From: Chimonanthus salicifolius | Lineage: Eukaryota > Streptophyta > Magnoliopsida > Laurales > Calycanthaceae | Direction of reading: 5' to 3' | DNA: 64,000 bases | Assembly (NCBI GenBank): GCA_013350335.1 | Contig: CM023540.1 | Location: 16,435,828-16,499,827, forward strand | Shown: in pieces, positions 1-11,500 of the stretch | Layout of the letters: every line of letters starts with the position of its first letter | How positions within the stretch are numbered: position 1 is the stretch's first letter | The notes under the pieces: model-generated | What the model was told of the DNA's origin: nothing | What the model saw: the letters and a program-made list of their open reading frames with translations, nothing else | Databases searched by the model: none | Translations under genes and position numbers: made by a program

Positions 1-250
1 TTGCAACTCATAATATGACCTTAAAAGATATATTTTCAGAGCTCCAATTTTTAACTTAAGGCCTCAAGTGGAGGAATCTCCATTGTTCCATAGTGGGCAG
101 AGATGTGAAAGCTGCTGCAGGGAGGTCCTAGCTGGTCCTATTGTCCTGTCAAGTGTCCTTGATTGAAAACTTTCCCATTCTATATAATAGTTTTGCACTT
201 ATGTCAATTGCACCAATGCGGCAGAAATGAAGGGTTCTTTCTTTGTTGTT

Positions 251-400
251 TACCATATGCTTCTCTTGTGATTCTGAACTTGTTAATTTAATTGTATGTT
301 TACCATATGCTTCTCTTGTGATTCTGAACTTGTTAATTTAATTGTATGTTTACCATATGCTTCTCTTGTGATTCTGAACTTGTTAATTTAATTGTATGTT
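251..400 (+). repeat. Three perfect tandem copies of a 50-bp intronic unit
   Basis: Units 251-300, 301-350 and 351-400 appear identical, each starting TACCATATGCTTCTCTTGTG and ending ATTGTATGTT. The array runs to 8 bases before the AG of the RPL30 acceptor at 407-408. Each unit carries a possible branch-point-like ATTCTGAAC and a pyrimidine patch, so the splice region has effectively been multiplied. Identity between copies implies recent expansion, or an assembly artefact. Confidence 0.95.
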
Positions 401-408
401 TTCATCAG

Positions 409-607
409 ATAATGTGGATTTGGGCACAGCTTGTGGGAAGTACTACAGGGTCTGCTGCCTCAGCATTATCGATCCAGGTAACGACACCTCATCTATTTTC
501 ATCATGCTCTCATTTGTTTGTTCTCTGGAATTCCAGTTTTTAAAAGTCAAAGCATGTTTGTTTCAGGTGATTCCGACATCATCAAGAGTGTCCCAGGTGA
601 TCAGTGA
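409..607 (+). CDS. RPL30: Ribosomal protein eL30, last two coding exons (partial)
   Basis: Large-subunit cytosolic ribosomal protein eL30; only the C-terminus lies in the window. Exon 409-477 follows a TTCATCAG acceptor and reads [14 protein letters not shown] then CCLSIIDPG. Exon 567-607 follows TTTCAG and completes [12 protein letters not shown] and a TGA stop at 605-607. The Gly codon is split by the intron (phase 1 donor CCAG|GTAACG). The sequence matches the highly conserved eL30 C-terminus as I know it. Upstream exons are off the window to the left, or hidden beyond position 1. The intron before 409 carries a triplicated 50-bp unit. No coding defect is seen. Identification is firm; the 3' UTR end is not defined. 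Confidence 0.93.
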
Positions 608-1274
608 GAAAGAAGGATTAGTTTTTTTCTTAATTTTTTTTAAATTGTCTTGCTTAGATTTTAGTGTTCTCTCGTAGCCTCTTCAGTCATGAGGCTAAGC
701 GTGAAAGGTTTCTGCTTAGACTGCAGCAAGACATAATTTGTGTTAAACAATGAGTCGAGTCCATTTAGTTCATAATCCAAGAAAGTTGTAGGTTGGTCTT
801 GTCGTCTTTTACTGGTGTCGGTTGCCATGTTAGTGCAATTGAGGCATCCTGGATTTGGCTCTGCTGTATGGTTTATGGATTTAATTTTGAAGTCACAAGT
901 ATTTCAAAGGTGGCCTTGTTGTTTTCACATTTCGTTTTATCTTAAAATGGATATTCAGAAGATACAGTATGATCTGCCAATGGCATAGATTAAAGTGGGC
1001 CATCACGTGCTTCTCATTTCCCTTAATATTATCCGAGGGATATTCCCAAAGTTTCTTAAATTGATTTTGCTTTTGTTTGTTTTTTAAATGCATCAATACT
1101 TTCTGTTAGTTCTTTTGAAAAGATGTTCTTCAGAGTTTGATTATAGATTTTGGCTCCATTTAATTAATATGGGAAGCTGAAGGACTTCATGTAGAATTAC
1201 AGAATTTAGCCATGTGAATTTTAATTTTCTAATCTTTAATGAAGTCGGGATTTGAATGTACTAAAAATATTATA
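608..1274. other. RPL30 3' UTR and downstream flank
   Basis: Follows the RPL30 stop. T-rich sequence with no second exon; the 3' UTR probably covers the first 250-500 bases, but no unambiguous poly(A) site can be chosen. No gene or repeat was recognised here. Confidence 0.5.
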
Positions 1275-1449
1275 CTCTCTCAATTTCCTTGTCTTATAAG
1301 GATTTTGAGATTGTTTCAAAATAGTTGTTTGGAGTAGAATAAAGTGTGTTGAAAATGGATGACATCATATAGAGTGTTAGTTTTATATTGTAAGTTTTTA
1401 AAAAAATATAAATGTTTTAAATAAGACAATTAAAATGAGATGGAGGGAA
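1275..1449. mobile_element. Stowaway-like MITE (Tc1/mariner class)
   Basis: About 175 bp with imperfect terminal inverted repeats. The left end CTCTCTCAATTTCCTTGTC is the counterpart of the reverse complement of the right end (TTCCCTCCATCTCATTTTAA). Both ends carry the CTCCCTC-like terminus and an internal GTCTTAT motif typical of Stowaway MITEs, and TA flanks both sides (1273-1274 and 1450-1451). Interior is AT-rich and non-coding. Confidence 0.7.
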
Positions 1450-1451
1450 TA

Positions 1452-2442
1452 TTTTTAAATTTTTTGTATTATTTAACTTAAATATAAATTTAAATATTTG
1501 TATTTAACTTTCTTATTTATAAGTTAGATGAGGTCTATGGATATGGTCAATTTCAACTTGAAAAGAATTATAAAAGGGAATTTATTGGAAGTTTATTTAC
1601 AGTCAGGATAGTGATTTTTGTACTCATTTTCTTTCATGATGGTACCCACGAAGAAAAGAGAGGGTAGGAGAGTAGAGGCAAATTTAAAAATTTCTTTTAG
1701 AGGGTTGCATCATAGGTAACGGGTGCAAAAATCATTACTCTTTTAAAATATAAAAGGATAATTATTTTATGCTAGGAGTTTTTTTAAGTATTTTTGTATC
1801 TAAGACAATAAATTGTGAGATATTACAGCTCGTGTATATTTCACTCGTCTTTCATTCTTTTGGTTACCTTTAAAAGTTGATATAAGACAAATTGGTTTAT
1901 TTGGTTCCATTTTGTTGCCTAGTTGGTTTGTTTACTATCTTAGTGGGTATAGATCAGCAATTCGAATGATGGTTGCAAAATTATTTAATTTTTGGATTTA
2001 TATTATATGTAGATGGAAAAACTTTTCATCACTCGACAAGCATTGAATGTCCAATATGTTTAGAATTATTTAAAATGTTTCAATTGGATTTATAGGGGTC
2101 CAATTTCGGAAGTAGGTTGATTGGGAGCAACGGTTTTCAAAGTCAACTCATGGATCAATCTGTCTTCGAAGAAAATTGGATTGTATAAGGTTCAACGAAG
2201 TTTATAGCATAGCATGATGTGACATATAATAAAAATTAATTAATAAATGATGATATAAACTAAATAACTATAAACTGTCAAATATCAAATATGTAATGTA
2301 ACAATCACTTTTTTTTTAAAAAAAAGGTATCTTGTTTACATTAATTGTTATTATAAAAAACAAAATGGTCAAATAACCTATAAGTTGTCGTGAGTGAATC
2401 ACTCCTATTATTCTGAAGTATTGAGTCATACTTTGTATCAAA
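1452..2442. other. AT-rich intergenic DNA
   Basis: No open reading frame, RNA gene or recognisable repeat boundary was found in this stretch. Confidence 0.4.
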
Positions 2443-2578
2443 TGGGTGTAGCTCAAATAGGAAGTAGGACGTGTAAGTTTGAATTCCCTTGACCTCATAT
2501 GCTGTGCCTAAGGGTAATGGGTATCATTCGTGAAAATTTTATTTTAGATTTTTCACATGTAAATTCAAAAAAAAAAAT
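2443..2578 (+). mobile_element. tRNA-derived SINE (family 1)
   Basis: Head reads GGGTGTAGCTCAAATAGG (Pol III A-box-like), followed by GTTTGAATTCC (B-box-like), a tRNA-unrelated body and an A-run at 2567-2578. The target TATCAA occurs just before (2437-2442) and after (2584-2589) the element. A 5'-truncated relative with the same body (CTAAGGGCAGTGGGTATCGC and ACACGTAAATTC then A-run) lies at 45680-45791, which supports a dispersed SINE family. Confidence 0.72.
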
Positions 2579-3718
2579 AATACTATCAATGCATAAAATT
2601 CATATTTAGATCTTTTTAAATTTTAACATACACATTGATGGGTCAAAGAGCCTACATGGATATATATATATATATATATAAGTGAGAAGAAGAAGCAGCA
2701 TGAGCACTCGCCCAAAGGAAAAAGTTGAAAATATTAATCTAGCTGACTCTTTAATTCGCTTTATTTAAACAAAAAATATTTGTTAAAATTTAAAGTAGGA
2801 TATGTATTTTGAATGTGATATATAAAAAATGACAAACACAATGAATGTATAAATTTTGAATTATATCTGACCATTTTAACATTATAATTTTAGATTTTAA
2901 TTTTTTTAATTATTATAAAAACTTTTAATTTTTAAAATTGATTTTGTAAAATATAGTAATTGAATTGAAAAATAAATTATATCAACTATTATGGGCGCCA
3001 ACTCATTGGCCTTCCACCCTACGCTAGGGCTGCTCTTTAAAATAAAGAGGCCACTGGTATACCTATTCAGCAGGTGACTCTTGTGATGCTTAGGGCGTCC
3101 AGAGTAGGATAGCATGTTTGGCGTTATCTAATGAATTTTAAATTATTAAAAAATTTAGAGTTTATTTCCATTCTTCATTCATTCAGTTGAACATTTTTTA
3201 ATAGGATCTTTCGGTATATTAATTGTAAAAAATAATTTTGTTAAAATATTCTTCTTCATTTGAGTTAAATAAATGAAATATCAATTGATAAAAAGACCCA
3301 CTTCAGTTGTCCATTTATCTAATTTAAATCAGATATGTACATTATTTAACAAGATGACTTTTATCAAAATTTGGATTTCAACGTGTAAGTCATTTAACCT
3401 CACCTGATCACCAAATGTCATATAATTAAAAACTTACTCATTATGATTTATAACTCAGTTCTGTTGTCAATATTTTTTTTTATTGTTATAAATGTTGAAA
3501 TTATTAGTAAATGTTATCAATCAACAATTTAAAGTCTTGTGAGGAAAAAAATCACATCACGTGACATTTTAATCTCATCCCTAGAGTGCTTCATATTAAA
3601 AAAAAAAAAATTTAAATGAAACCTGTTCAATTCCTATTATAGTTGATAGGGTTAACGAGACACATAGAAGAACAAATGTTACTAATTAAAATTGAGCAGG
3701 GAGAACTCATGACCCGGT
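2579..3718. other. AT-rich intergenic DNA with a short (AT)n
   Basis: Contains an (AT)n microsatellite at about 2660-2681 and a GC-richer island at 2990-3120 starting GGGCGCCAACTCATTGGCC. No gene was seen. Confidence 0.4.
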
Positions 3719-3723
3719 AACTC

Positions 3724-4034
3724 TGTAGAACCCCGGTCCAAGAAGCCAGAGCGCCACGACTTGTTGACTCAGGAGATGTGTCGGGCAGTTGATGCATCTG
3801 CCAGGGCGATGTGTCGAGTGGTGAGAGAGTTGTTGAAGTCCCACATCAGAAATTGAGAGAAAATGGAGGAGATTTATAAGCCCTTAAGCCCCTCCATACG
3901 GTAAGACTCGTTTTGAGCCCGTCCAATGGAAATCCGTGCTGGCTCATGTGTATGCGTGGGCCCAGAGCTGACAATATCTTACCCAGCCGGGTAAAGTTGA
4001 AGCGGCGCACGTTTTGGAGGGGCGGGTCATTACA
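3724..4034 (+). repeat. Left LTR of the TRIM
   Basis: 311 bp, TG...CA ends. Pairs with 4137-4455 and is followed at once by the primer-binding-site-like sequence. Confidence 0.9.
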
Positions 4035-4136
4035 GATGATATCAGAGTTTTAGTTCAACACTCGGTATGTGTGGGTCCATGTCTTATGTGATTATTGTAT
4101 GTCGAACCGAGGGCAGCTCTGTTTAAAGCGGTAGGT

Positions 4137-4455
4137 TGTAGAACCCTGGCCCAAAGAAGCCAGAAGCGCCACGATGTGTCGACCTAGGCGATGTGTCCAG
4201 CGGTTGGGGGGGGGGGGGGTGGGTTGGGGTGATTGAGGGTGGTGTGTGTTGCTAGTTGAAGTCCCACATCGGAAATTGAGAGAAAATGGAGAGGGTTTAT
4301 AAGACCTTAAGCCCCTCCATACGGTAAGAGACGTTTGAGCCAGGCCCAATGAAAATCCGTGGGCTCGTGTGTATACGTGGGCCCAGAGCAGACAATATCT
4401 TACCGAGTGGGATAGAGTTAAAGCGGCGCATGCCTTGGAGGGGCAAGTCATTACA
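4137..4455 (+). repeat. Right LTR of the TRIM
   Basis: 319 bp, TG...CA ends, followed by TSD AACTC. Several substitutions and the G14 tract separate it from the left LTR, so the insertion is not recent. Confidence 0.9.
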
Positions 4456-4460
4456 AACTC

Positions 4461-5920
4461 AGTCATGTTAATTAGAACTTTTGTTTAATAAATTCATAAC
4501 ATGAAGTCAAGTTGATCTCCACATGGGAGGTAAAAGTTTCAGAATCATGATTAAATTTGAAAGATTTAAAAAATATAGATTTAGTAAATCTTAAAATAAA
4601 AAATAGAAAGAAAATACTTTAATTCACAAAATTGAAATGTGACAAATATAATTAAATCAAAAGATCAATATTTGAAATGAAAGAACCTCAACAATTCTCA
4701 AACAACTGCAATAATTGGACTTTAATTTCTTTTCTGGTTCAAAAGTATACAAAAGTAACTGTAGGGCAGTCTTTTATAAACATAAAATAAGGAAATATGA
4801 TTTTTTATGAAGAGATTCAGAACTCTCACTTCTCTTCGAGTACAATAGTATGGTAAAATTCATGAATAGCGTAGAGTCCCCTACAAGCAACGGACATCGA
4901 ATATAACTTTCAAATTCAGCCATAAAATCATCTTTTCATTTCTTTTCCTTCTCTTTCTATCTTTTAACTTTTTTTTCATAATTTTTCTCTAATTTTAGGT
5001 GCTAATATCACAAGATGGGCAAGTCTTTCCCATCACCACCATATTAATTTGAAATCCTTTTTCTATTTAGAGTTATTTTACATAATTTTTCTCAATTTTT
5101 AAATTTTTGGTGTCTTAGGATTAAAAAATAATCCTTTCAACTTAATATAACTATCTTTTCTTTAAAAAAAATTCTAATATTTATTTTAATTTAATGGTCA
5201 ATGATTATTTTATAAGAATCTAAAAATATCCGTATGCATCAATAATAATAATAATCATAAATAATAAAATGTCTAAGTTATTAAAAATTATTATTTTTAA
5301 ATTGACAATGTCTTTTCCATAATAGTTTAATTATTAATTGGTTGTAATCTACATTTGCTCTTGCTAATATTGGACTTTTATCAAATATGGAAAAATCAAA
5401 GACCTAATTCCTTTACCCAACAAGTTTGACGTTATGCAAAGTGTCCACGGTCTTCTAAGTCTCCTATTTAATAACTACTTTTTAAATATTAAAGTGGATC
5501 ATAAATTTTATGAGAAAGTATGTACAAAATAACAAAGACATTAGTTATTAGGGTTTGAGTTTCAACTAATCACTTTAGAATTGTGAATTTAGATTTTGAA
5601 AATTCGATTGCTATAAGTTGTTGATTTTCCATAGCCATCTCATAATGTTGTAATGATCAAACTAAGGAACTTCTTTGAATTACATCATCTATCGAATTCT
5701 CTATTCATCCTACCCAATTATATTAGGTCTAATCTACGATAAATATACAAATTTTTCATTAAAAATATATACCCTAGTCTCTATAGACATTAAATCAATC
5801 AAATATGATTTTTTCCTCACATTTTCAAAGAAAAACTTTTACAACAAACCCATCAAATCATCAATAATCCATTGTGGATCCTATGTTTAGATATATAAAA
5901 TAATATTGTGTCCACTAATG
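4461..5920. other. AT-rich intergenic DNA
   Basis: Nothing recognisable. The short open frame at 5675-5890 is low-complexity and has no gene-like context. Confidence 0.4.
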
Positions 5921-5928
5921 TGTGAATC

Positions 5929-6297
5929 AAGGGTGTAGAATTCGGCTTGGCCGAGATATCGGCCGATAAGTTTTTCTCTCCTCTTTTGGTTTATTTTTTA
6001 AATATCGATATTTTTTTATTATTTTATTTTATCCGAATTAAAAAATAAATAAATAACTTAAAAGGAAGTTGGATTTTTTTTAAAAAAATTTGAAAACGTC
6101 AATATCGGCTGATATCGGCCGATATTGGTCAGATATCAACCCGGCCCACCACCATTTTGATTTTTTTTTTTTTTAAAAAGACTGATATATATTGCTGATA
6201 TATCAAACATATTGGCCGAAAAATAGTGTCTACGACCGATACAATATATATCGGCGGACATAATGCGGTGCTTAAAAACTGATAGCTTTACCCCTAG
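5929..6297. mobile_element. hAT-like non-autonomous element, 'TATCGGCC' family, copy 1
   Basis: 369 bp between TSDs TGTGAATC (5921-5928) and TGTGAATG (6298-6305), 7 of 8 matching. The ends are roughly inverted (AAGGGTGTAG... and ...TTTACCCCTAG). The interior is filled with palindromic GATATCGGCCGATA variants on both strands, like the dense subterminal repeats of hAT elements. The related copy is 13404-13804. Confidence 0.68.
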
Positions 6298-6305
6298 TGT
6301 GAATG

Positions 6306-7796
6306 ATCATTTCACAAAATTTAATAGCAATTAAAAAAATTAAAAACTTAAATTTATTCTAAAATGGTTTTTTAATATAAAAAATTGGCCTTAAGTAGGC
6401 TGAGCTTACTTTAAAATAGACAAGATATATAATGGATTGGAGCATAAGCAAATATTTAAGCTCAACTAAAACGCATCGTAAACAACTATAAAATCACCTA
6501 TTTCAATAAAAAAACACTATAAAATCACAATATTAATCTTAAATCATTTAATTAACGATTTTTCAAAAAAATACTATTGAAAAATTAAAATACTCCATTA
6601 GTCCGATTACACCCACTAAGATGGAATCACTTCTCATACATTACTTTAATTATGACCAACTCATCCGAAATGACGAAAATGCCCCCATGAACCAACGTCC
6701 CTGTTTTTTAAAATTTCTGTCTCTCTCTCTCTTAACCTGTTCGAAGAGCATTTGGGAGTGCTTCAATGGGATTTCTCATGAAATTTCAGAAATCCATGGA
6801 GGCTTGAGGGTCAGTTGACTCTCTATTTTGTATCTATTTCCTTAGCATTTTGCCCGACTGGTTTTATTCCCTCTATCCATTTTATAATAATCGAACCTCA
6901 TGAATTCATATTTTAAGCTCTAATTTAATCGGTACAGTTCAAGGGTCAATGTCTGTCAGTGTCTTCTTCCACTAATTCCTTTGAGAATAAATCGGTTCTT
7001 TTCACACCTTTGCCTTATCATCTTCTTTAGAGAAGTCTTTTTTGTTTCTTTCTTCTTAGCCTTGGATTAAAAAACGTTGATTTTTCTCTGATCTTTGATT
7101 CAAAATTTTGAAACTTCGGTTGTGGATTTTCTTCATCTTCGTTCTTTGATCAGTCTTTTTTTTAGAGAATCCCACGTTGAATTTTCTTCTTTTTTTGGGA
7201 ATTTTAAGGATCTTTTGTGTTTGTCTCTGTGATATCCACCTTGGAAAATTTTCTTTTGCTTCTTTCCTCTACCTGGCTGGACTTGGATTGAGAAAGAGTT
7301 CCATTCACCATCTTTTGCTATTTGCTAAGAACATCCACCTGGAATTTTGCTTGAGCTAGGATTTTCTCTGGGGTTTGACTTTTATTTTTATTTTTTTGGT
7401 AAACGTTTTACTTATCTTTTTGGTCCTGATTTTGTTTCCCTTTTCTTTTGTAGTTTTTTCTCTTCTCATTAGCGTTTTCTTTTTCGTTTTAGCTCAAGGA
7501 TTTGATGTGAAGATTAAGGTTGCTAGGATTCTTACCTTCTTGGTAAGATTTCAATTATTTTTATGTGTTTTTCCTTCTTCGACTAATATTTCTTTTTTGA
7601 TGTAATATTCAACTGGGTTATTACTGTTTATATCTACAGTAGTTTAGAGTTCCATGTTCTCTAGTTCTTTCTATTATTAGTTTCTGTTTGAAATAACTCG
7701 AGTTCTTCTATTGATCAGATTACTTTTACTATTTTGGGTCAAGCACATAAAAGATTGGACTTGTCCCACTTTCTTCAGAGTAGAAATTCTGCATCA
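6306..7796 (+). promoter_or_regulatory. CCaMK upstream region and 5' leader
   Basis: AT-rich to about 6700, then a pyrimidine-rich stretch (CTCTCTCTCT near 6720) and a T/C-rich leader. A candidate 5' UTR intron runs from GGTAAG (donor at 7543) to TTGATCAG (acceptor AG at 7717-7718). The transcription start cannot be fixed. An open frame extends upstream of the chosen ATG to a TTG at 7734, but CCaMK proteins begin shortly before the DYE block, which supports ATG 7797. Confidence 0.5.
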
Positions 7797-8518
7797 ATGT
7801 TGAATCAAGAAAGTAGAAATTTGTCTGAAGATTATGAAATTGAAGATGTTCTGGGGCGAGGAGGATTCTCAGTCGTAAGAAAGGGAATAAAAAAATTAGA
7901 TGGAAACAAGACCCAAGTTGCCATCAAAACTCTAAAGAGATTTGGCTACACACCACCTGGAATGTCATGGAACCGCGGGGGAGAAATGGGTGCTTTTGCC
8001 TCTTTTGGTTTGCAGCTGTGGAAACAAGTTTCAGTCTCTGATGCATTGCTGACAAATGAAATTCTCGTAATGAGGAAGATAGTTGAAGATGTTTCCCCTC
8101 ATCCCAATGTGATACATCTTTATGATGTTTACGAGGACCCAAATGGAGTTCACCTTGTTCTAGAGCTTTGCTCTGGGGGTGAGCTTTTTGATCGGATAGT
8201 TGCTCAGGAGCGGTATAATGAGGCAGAAGCAGCAGCCGTTGTTCGACAAATTGCCAAGGGCTTAGGCGCCCTTCATCGAGCAAATATTGTCCACCGTGAC
8301 TTGAAGCCGGAGAATTGCCTTTTTCTGAATAGCAGTAGCAGTTCATCTTTGAAGATTATGGACTTCGGACTGAGCTCTGTGGAGGATTTTACAGACCCTA
8401 TTGTTGGATTGTTTGGTTCAATTGATTATGTCTCACCAGAAGCTCTGTCTCAATGCAGAGTATCTCCTGCTAGTGATATGTGGTCTTTGGGGGTGATCTT
8501 GTATATCCTCCTTTCCGG
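7797..8518 (+). CDS. CCaMK: CCaMK exon 1
   Basis: Encodes the N-terminus and most of the kinase domain, from the Gly loop through the HRD and DFG motifs to LLSG. Ends TCCGG|GTATGC; the split Gly codon is completed by exon 2. The following intron is only 125 bp. Confidence 0.95.
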
Positions 8519-11500
8519 GTATGCTGATTGTTTTGGTGTCTCAATTCTCATATTGGAAGTGAAATTTTAAACGCCTTCGATGTATTAGAACAAAGTAGAA
8601 TCTGCTGTACATTTATGAACCCTGATGCTGTTCAATATCTCAGGTATCCACCTTTTCACGCCTCATCCAATCGGGAAAAGCAGAAGCTGATTTTAGCTGT
8701 AAGTTCAATTACACATGCAAATGAAAAATTATGGTAGAAGCAATATATCTTAGTAATTGTAAATTCGTAAAATTACAACTTGAGTATTAACGGCTAAAAG
8801 ATGGAATACCTTCCTGGGTTGGGCTGAAATAGTAACAACTGTACGACATCAAAGATGTCTCCCTGATTCTCTGATCTTCATTTCAAGTATGCAGTCTCTC
8901 CTATAATACTGGCATATCAGTATCTTTTTTCTTTTTTTTTAAAAGATGTTGTAGGATACATTGAATGCTCCTTTATCTCTCATGCTAGAATATATTCAGA
9001 TTTTACTAAATATTGTGTTTCTGTCATTTCTTTATTTTAGTACTTTCCCCATTTATTTGATTTACTTTTTTTACTTGTAATTTCTTTTCTCCATATAATA
9101 AAATCTAGGGTCTCTCCTTGATTAAGGGAGACACACCAAATCTTGTGTGTATTATTCTACATGGTATCCACTTCATTTCTTGGAGGACTCTGAATTCATC
9201 CCCGCTCTTTGTTGGCCTTCTGATCTTAGCTTTCTGCTACTGATTGATCGATTTAATGGCTTCAGTTTTTTTTTTCTTTTTTGGCATTTTCTATTCCCTT
9301 GATTTATTAGGTCATTCGTCGCCTGTATTTATCGCATATTGCGAGCATTGTTTTGCCGGACAACTATCTTACGGCCACTGCCGTCGTCCGTGCGAATTTC
9401 TCTTTTACAGGCTGTCATCCGTGTTCGCCGCCTGTCATTTTGTAGCCACTCAGTGCGCTTCCACTTCAACAAATTTTCGCAGTCAATCAGTGTAACGCCC
9501 CGAGCCGGAGGTGGGCCCGGAACGCTACTAATTCTTTTCTTAATAACTCCTAACTGGGCTTGATCAATAGTTAGACCCAAAAAAAAGGTCACACATGCTA
9601 TTTTCATGTGGACTCAAATATATATCATATGTCTAACCTTTTATAAGTACATATCATATAAACAAATATTTCCATCACCAATAAGACATTCTTATTCACA
9701 TCAGAGTTACTAACAGTAACATGGTAGTTCATACATGATTACAACATATTAAGTACCACATTAGGTACTTTAAACAAAACATGGTTCAACGGAACCAACA
9801 TGTCAAAATAAAATGAAATCCCCGTCCGTGGGAATCCCAAGTAATCGCAACACCTTATCCATGCTAAGCCTAAAATAGAGGTTCCTACTCCTCGGATACA
9901 TCTCCTGAAATGTGAGTGATGTGAGCTAACGAGCCTAGTGAAAAGAACATAACAATGCAATGTAACGAATATCAGGTTAGCCAAAATCAACATTATCTTC
10001 ATAATAGGTTTATCATGTCAATATATCAAATCATCTTTATATAACTGCTGACATCCAACATAACACCTAGACACTACATTAACTATAAGCATTAAGTCCC
10101 GACACGGTCAAAATGCAGAATCTTACAAGTACATCTCCTACACACTTGGGCCAACAATTGACACACCTGGGCTAGTAGACTCAAACCGACACATCTAGGC
10201 CGATAATCGACACACTTGGGTTGATAATAGTTCAGTAGTTAAAGGTACGTGGACGCAGTATCAATATCATCATAGCTCATAAGCATTTCATCATCATAAT
10301 CACAATATACGATAAACATCGTTAATATCAATAAGCATTTTTCACAATAGTGCATCATGTCTAAGCATATAAGTGAGTTCATTAAGTCTGATCCTTGAAA
10401 CTATTCATTGCATTAGATCCTCTTAACCTGATTTACTCCTACTGCAATGTTAAGTTTCCTCACTGAAAATGTGGGGAATCGAAGTATCACTTAAACACAC
10501 AAACAAGGATACAATAAATTATATAATCATTAATCAAACATAATACATAGAACAATACAATACATTTTCAAAGTATTTCAAATCTTATCTTCTTTTCCAG
10601 AAAAACTCTAAAGGAAACGGACCTAAGTCTCCTATATAGGTTACTATCTATTTTAATTTACAATAATCAGAAGTATAATAAGTTGCTCAGGCTACTTCTC
10701 ATATTGTCTTCTGGAAATGACTACGAACACGTATTGAGTTGGACCTAGAGATATAAAATGCTCATGCCACTACTCATATGGCGAGTTAGGCCTAGAAATC
10801 ACTCAATGCCCGAACCCTTCTTTTCTACCAAGCAGGGAAGTTAATCGCACAGCTACTGATATCTACCAGGCTATGTTTCCACTGTGCCATAGATAGAGAG
10901 TATCGGCCTAGAAGTGAATATATAATATAGACTTATATAATAATATTAAATAGAGGGGTTAGTATCACTTTTAATTATCAAAATGGTATAAATATACATC
11001 AAAACCTAGGGTCTAAGTTTTAACATGACATTCTAACTTAGACTAAGTTTTAAAAACTTGTTCTGGGTTCTTCAGATTATGTCTCTGAACCAGGTACTAT
11101 AGTTTCGGACCTTCCGAGCCACTGCTTAAAATTTAGGCTTTACAAAGCCTTCAGAACTTGGCTTATGTCCTTCGGAACTTCCGAAGTTCAGGTCTCGGAA
11201 CTTCCGAGCCTACTTCCGAACAGAAGGAAAGAAAACAGGAAAATCAGTTGGTCTTAGCGTGTCTCGAACCTGCCGAGGTCTTCTCGAAACTTCCAAACAG
11301 TTTGGGACATCCGAGGGGTCTCCGAACGTCAGGGTCTGAACAGCAAAGGTAAAAAGAAACATTTGGCCTCTGAGCGCTTCGGAACCTCAACCAGAGGTTC
11401 GGAACTTCTAAAATCTTACCTTCGGAATTTCTGAAGGTCGATTCTCAGATTTTCAGAGAGTCATCTTCTTCCTCTGTCATGTGCAACAGAGTAGTGACGG

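Larger units (their letters stand above)
3724..4455 (+). mobile_element. Complete TRIM (miniature LTR retrotransposon)
   Basis: Two direct LTRs, 3724-4034 and 4137-4455, both begin TGTAGAACCC and end TCATTACA. They share the block GAAGTCCCACATC and the downstream GACAATATCTTACC. The roughly 100-bp interior starts GATGATATCAGAGTTTTAG, a degenerate tRNA-iMet primer site (TGGTATCAGAGC). A perfect 5-bp TSD AACTC flanks the element at 3719-3723 and 4456-4460. There is no coding capacity, so it must have been mobilised in trans. The right LTR carries a G14 run (4206-4219). Confidence 0.93.

Noticed and set aside
3724..4455. Cassandra-type TRIM with a 5S rRNA promoter
   Set aside because: No 5S internal-control sequence could be found in the LTRs.
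7734..7796. N-terminal extension of CCaMK from TTG 7734
   Set aside because: Non-ATG start; the extra residues are not conserved, and family proteins start near ATG 7797.
7924..8346. 140-codon open frame on the minus strand
   Set aside because: It is antisense to CCaMK exon 1, whose plus-strand frame encodes all kinase motifs.
9244..9607. Three overlapping open frames in CCaMK intron 2
   Set aside because: They cross the LTR element/solo LTR junction at 9491, so they cannot be a conserved gene.
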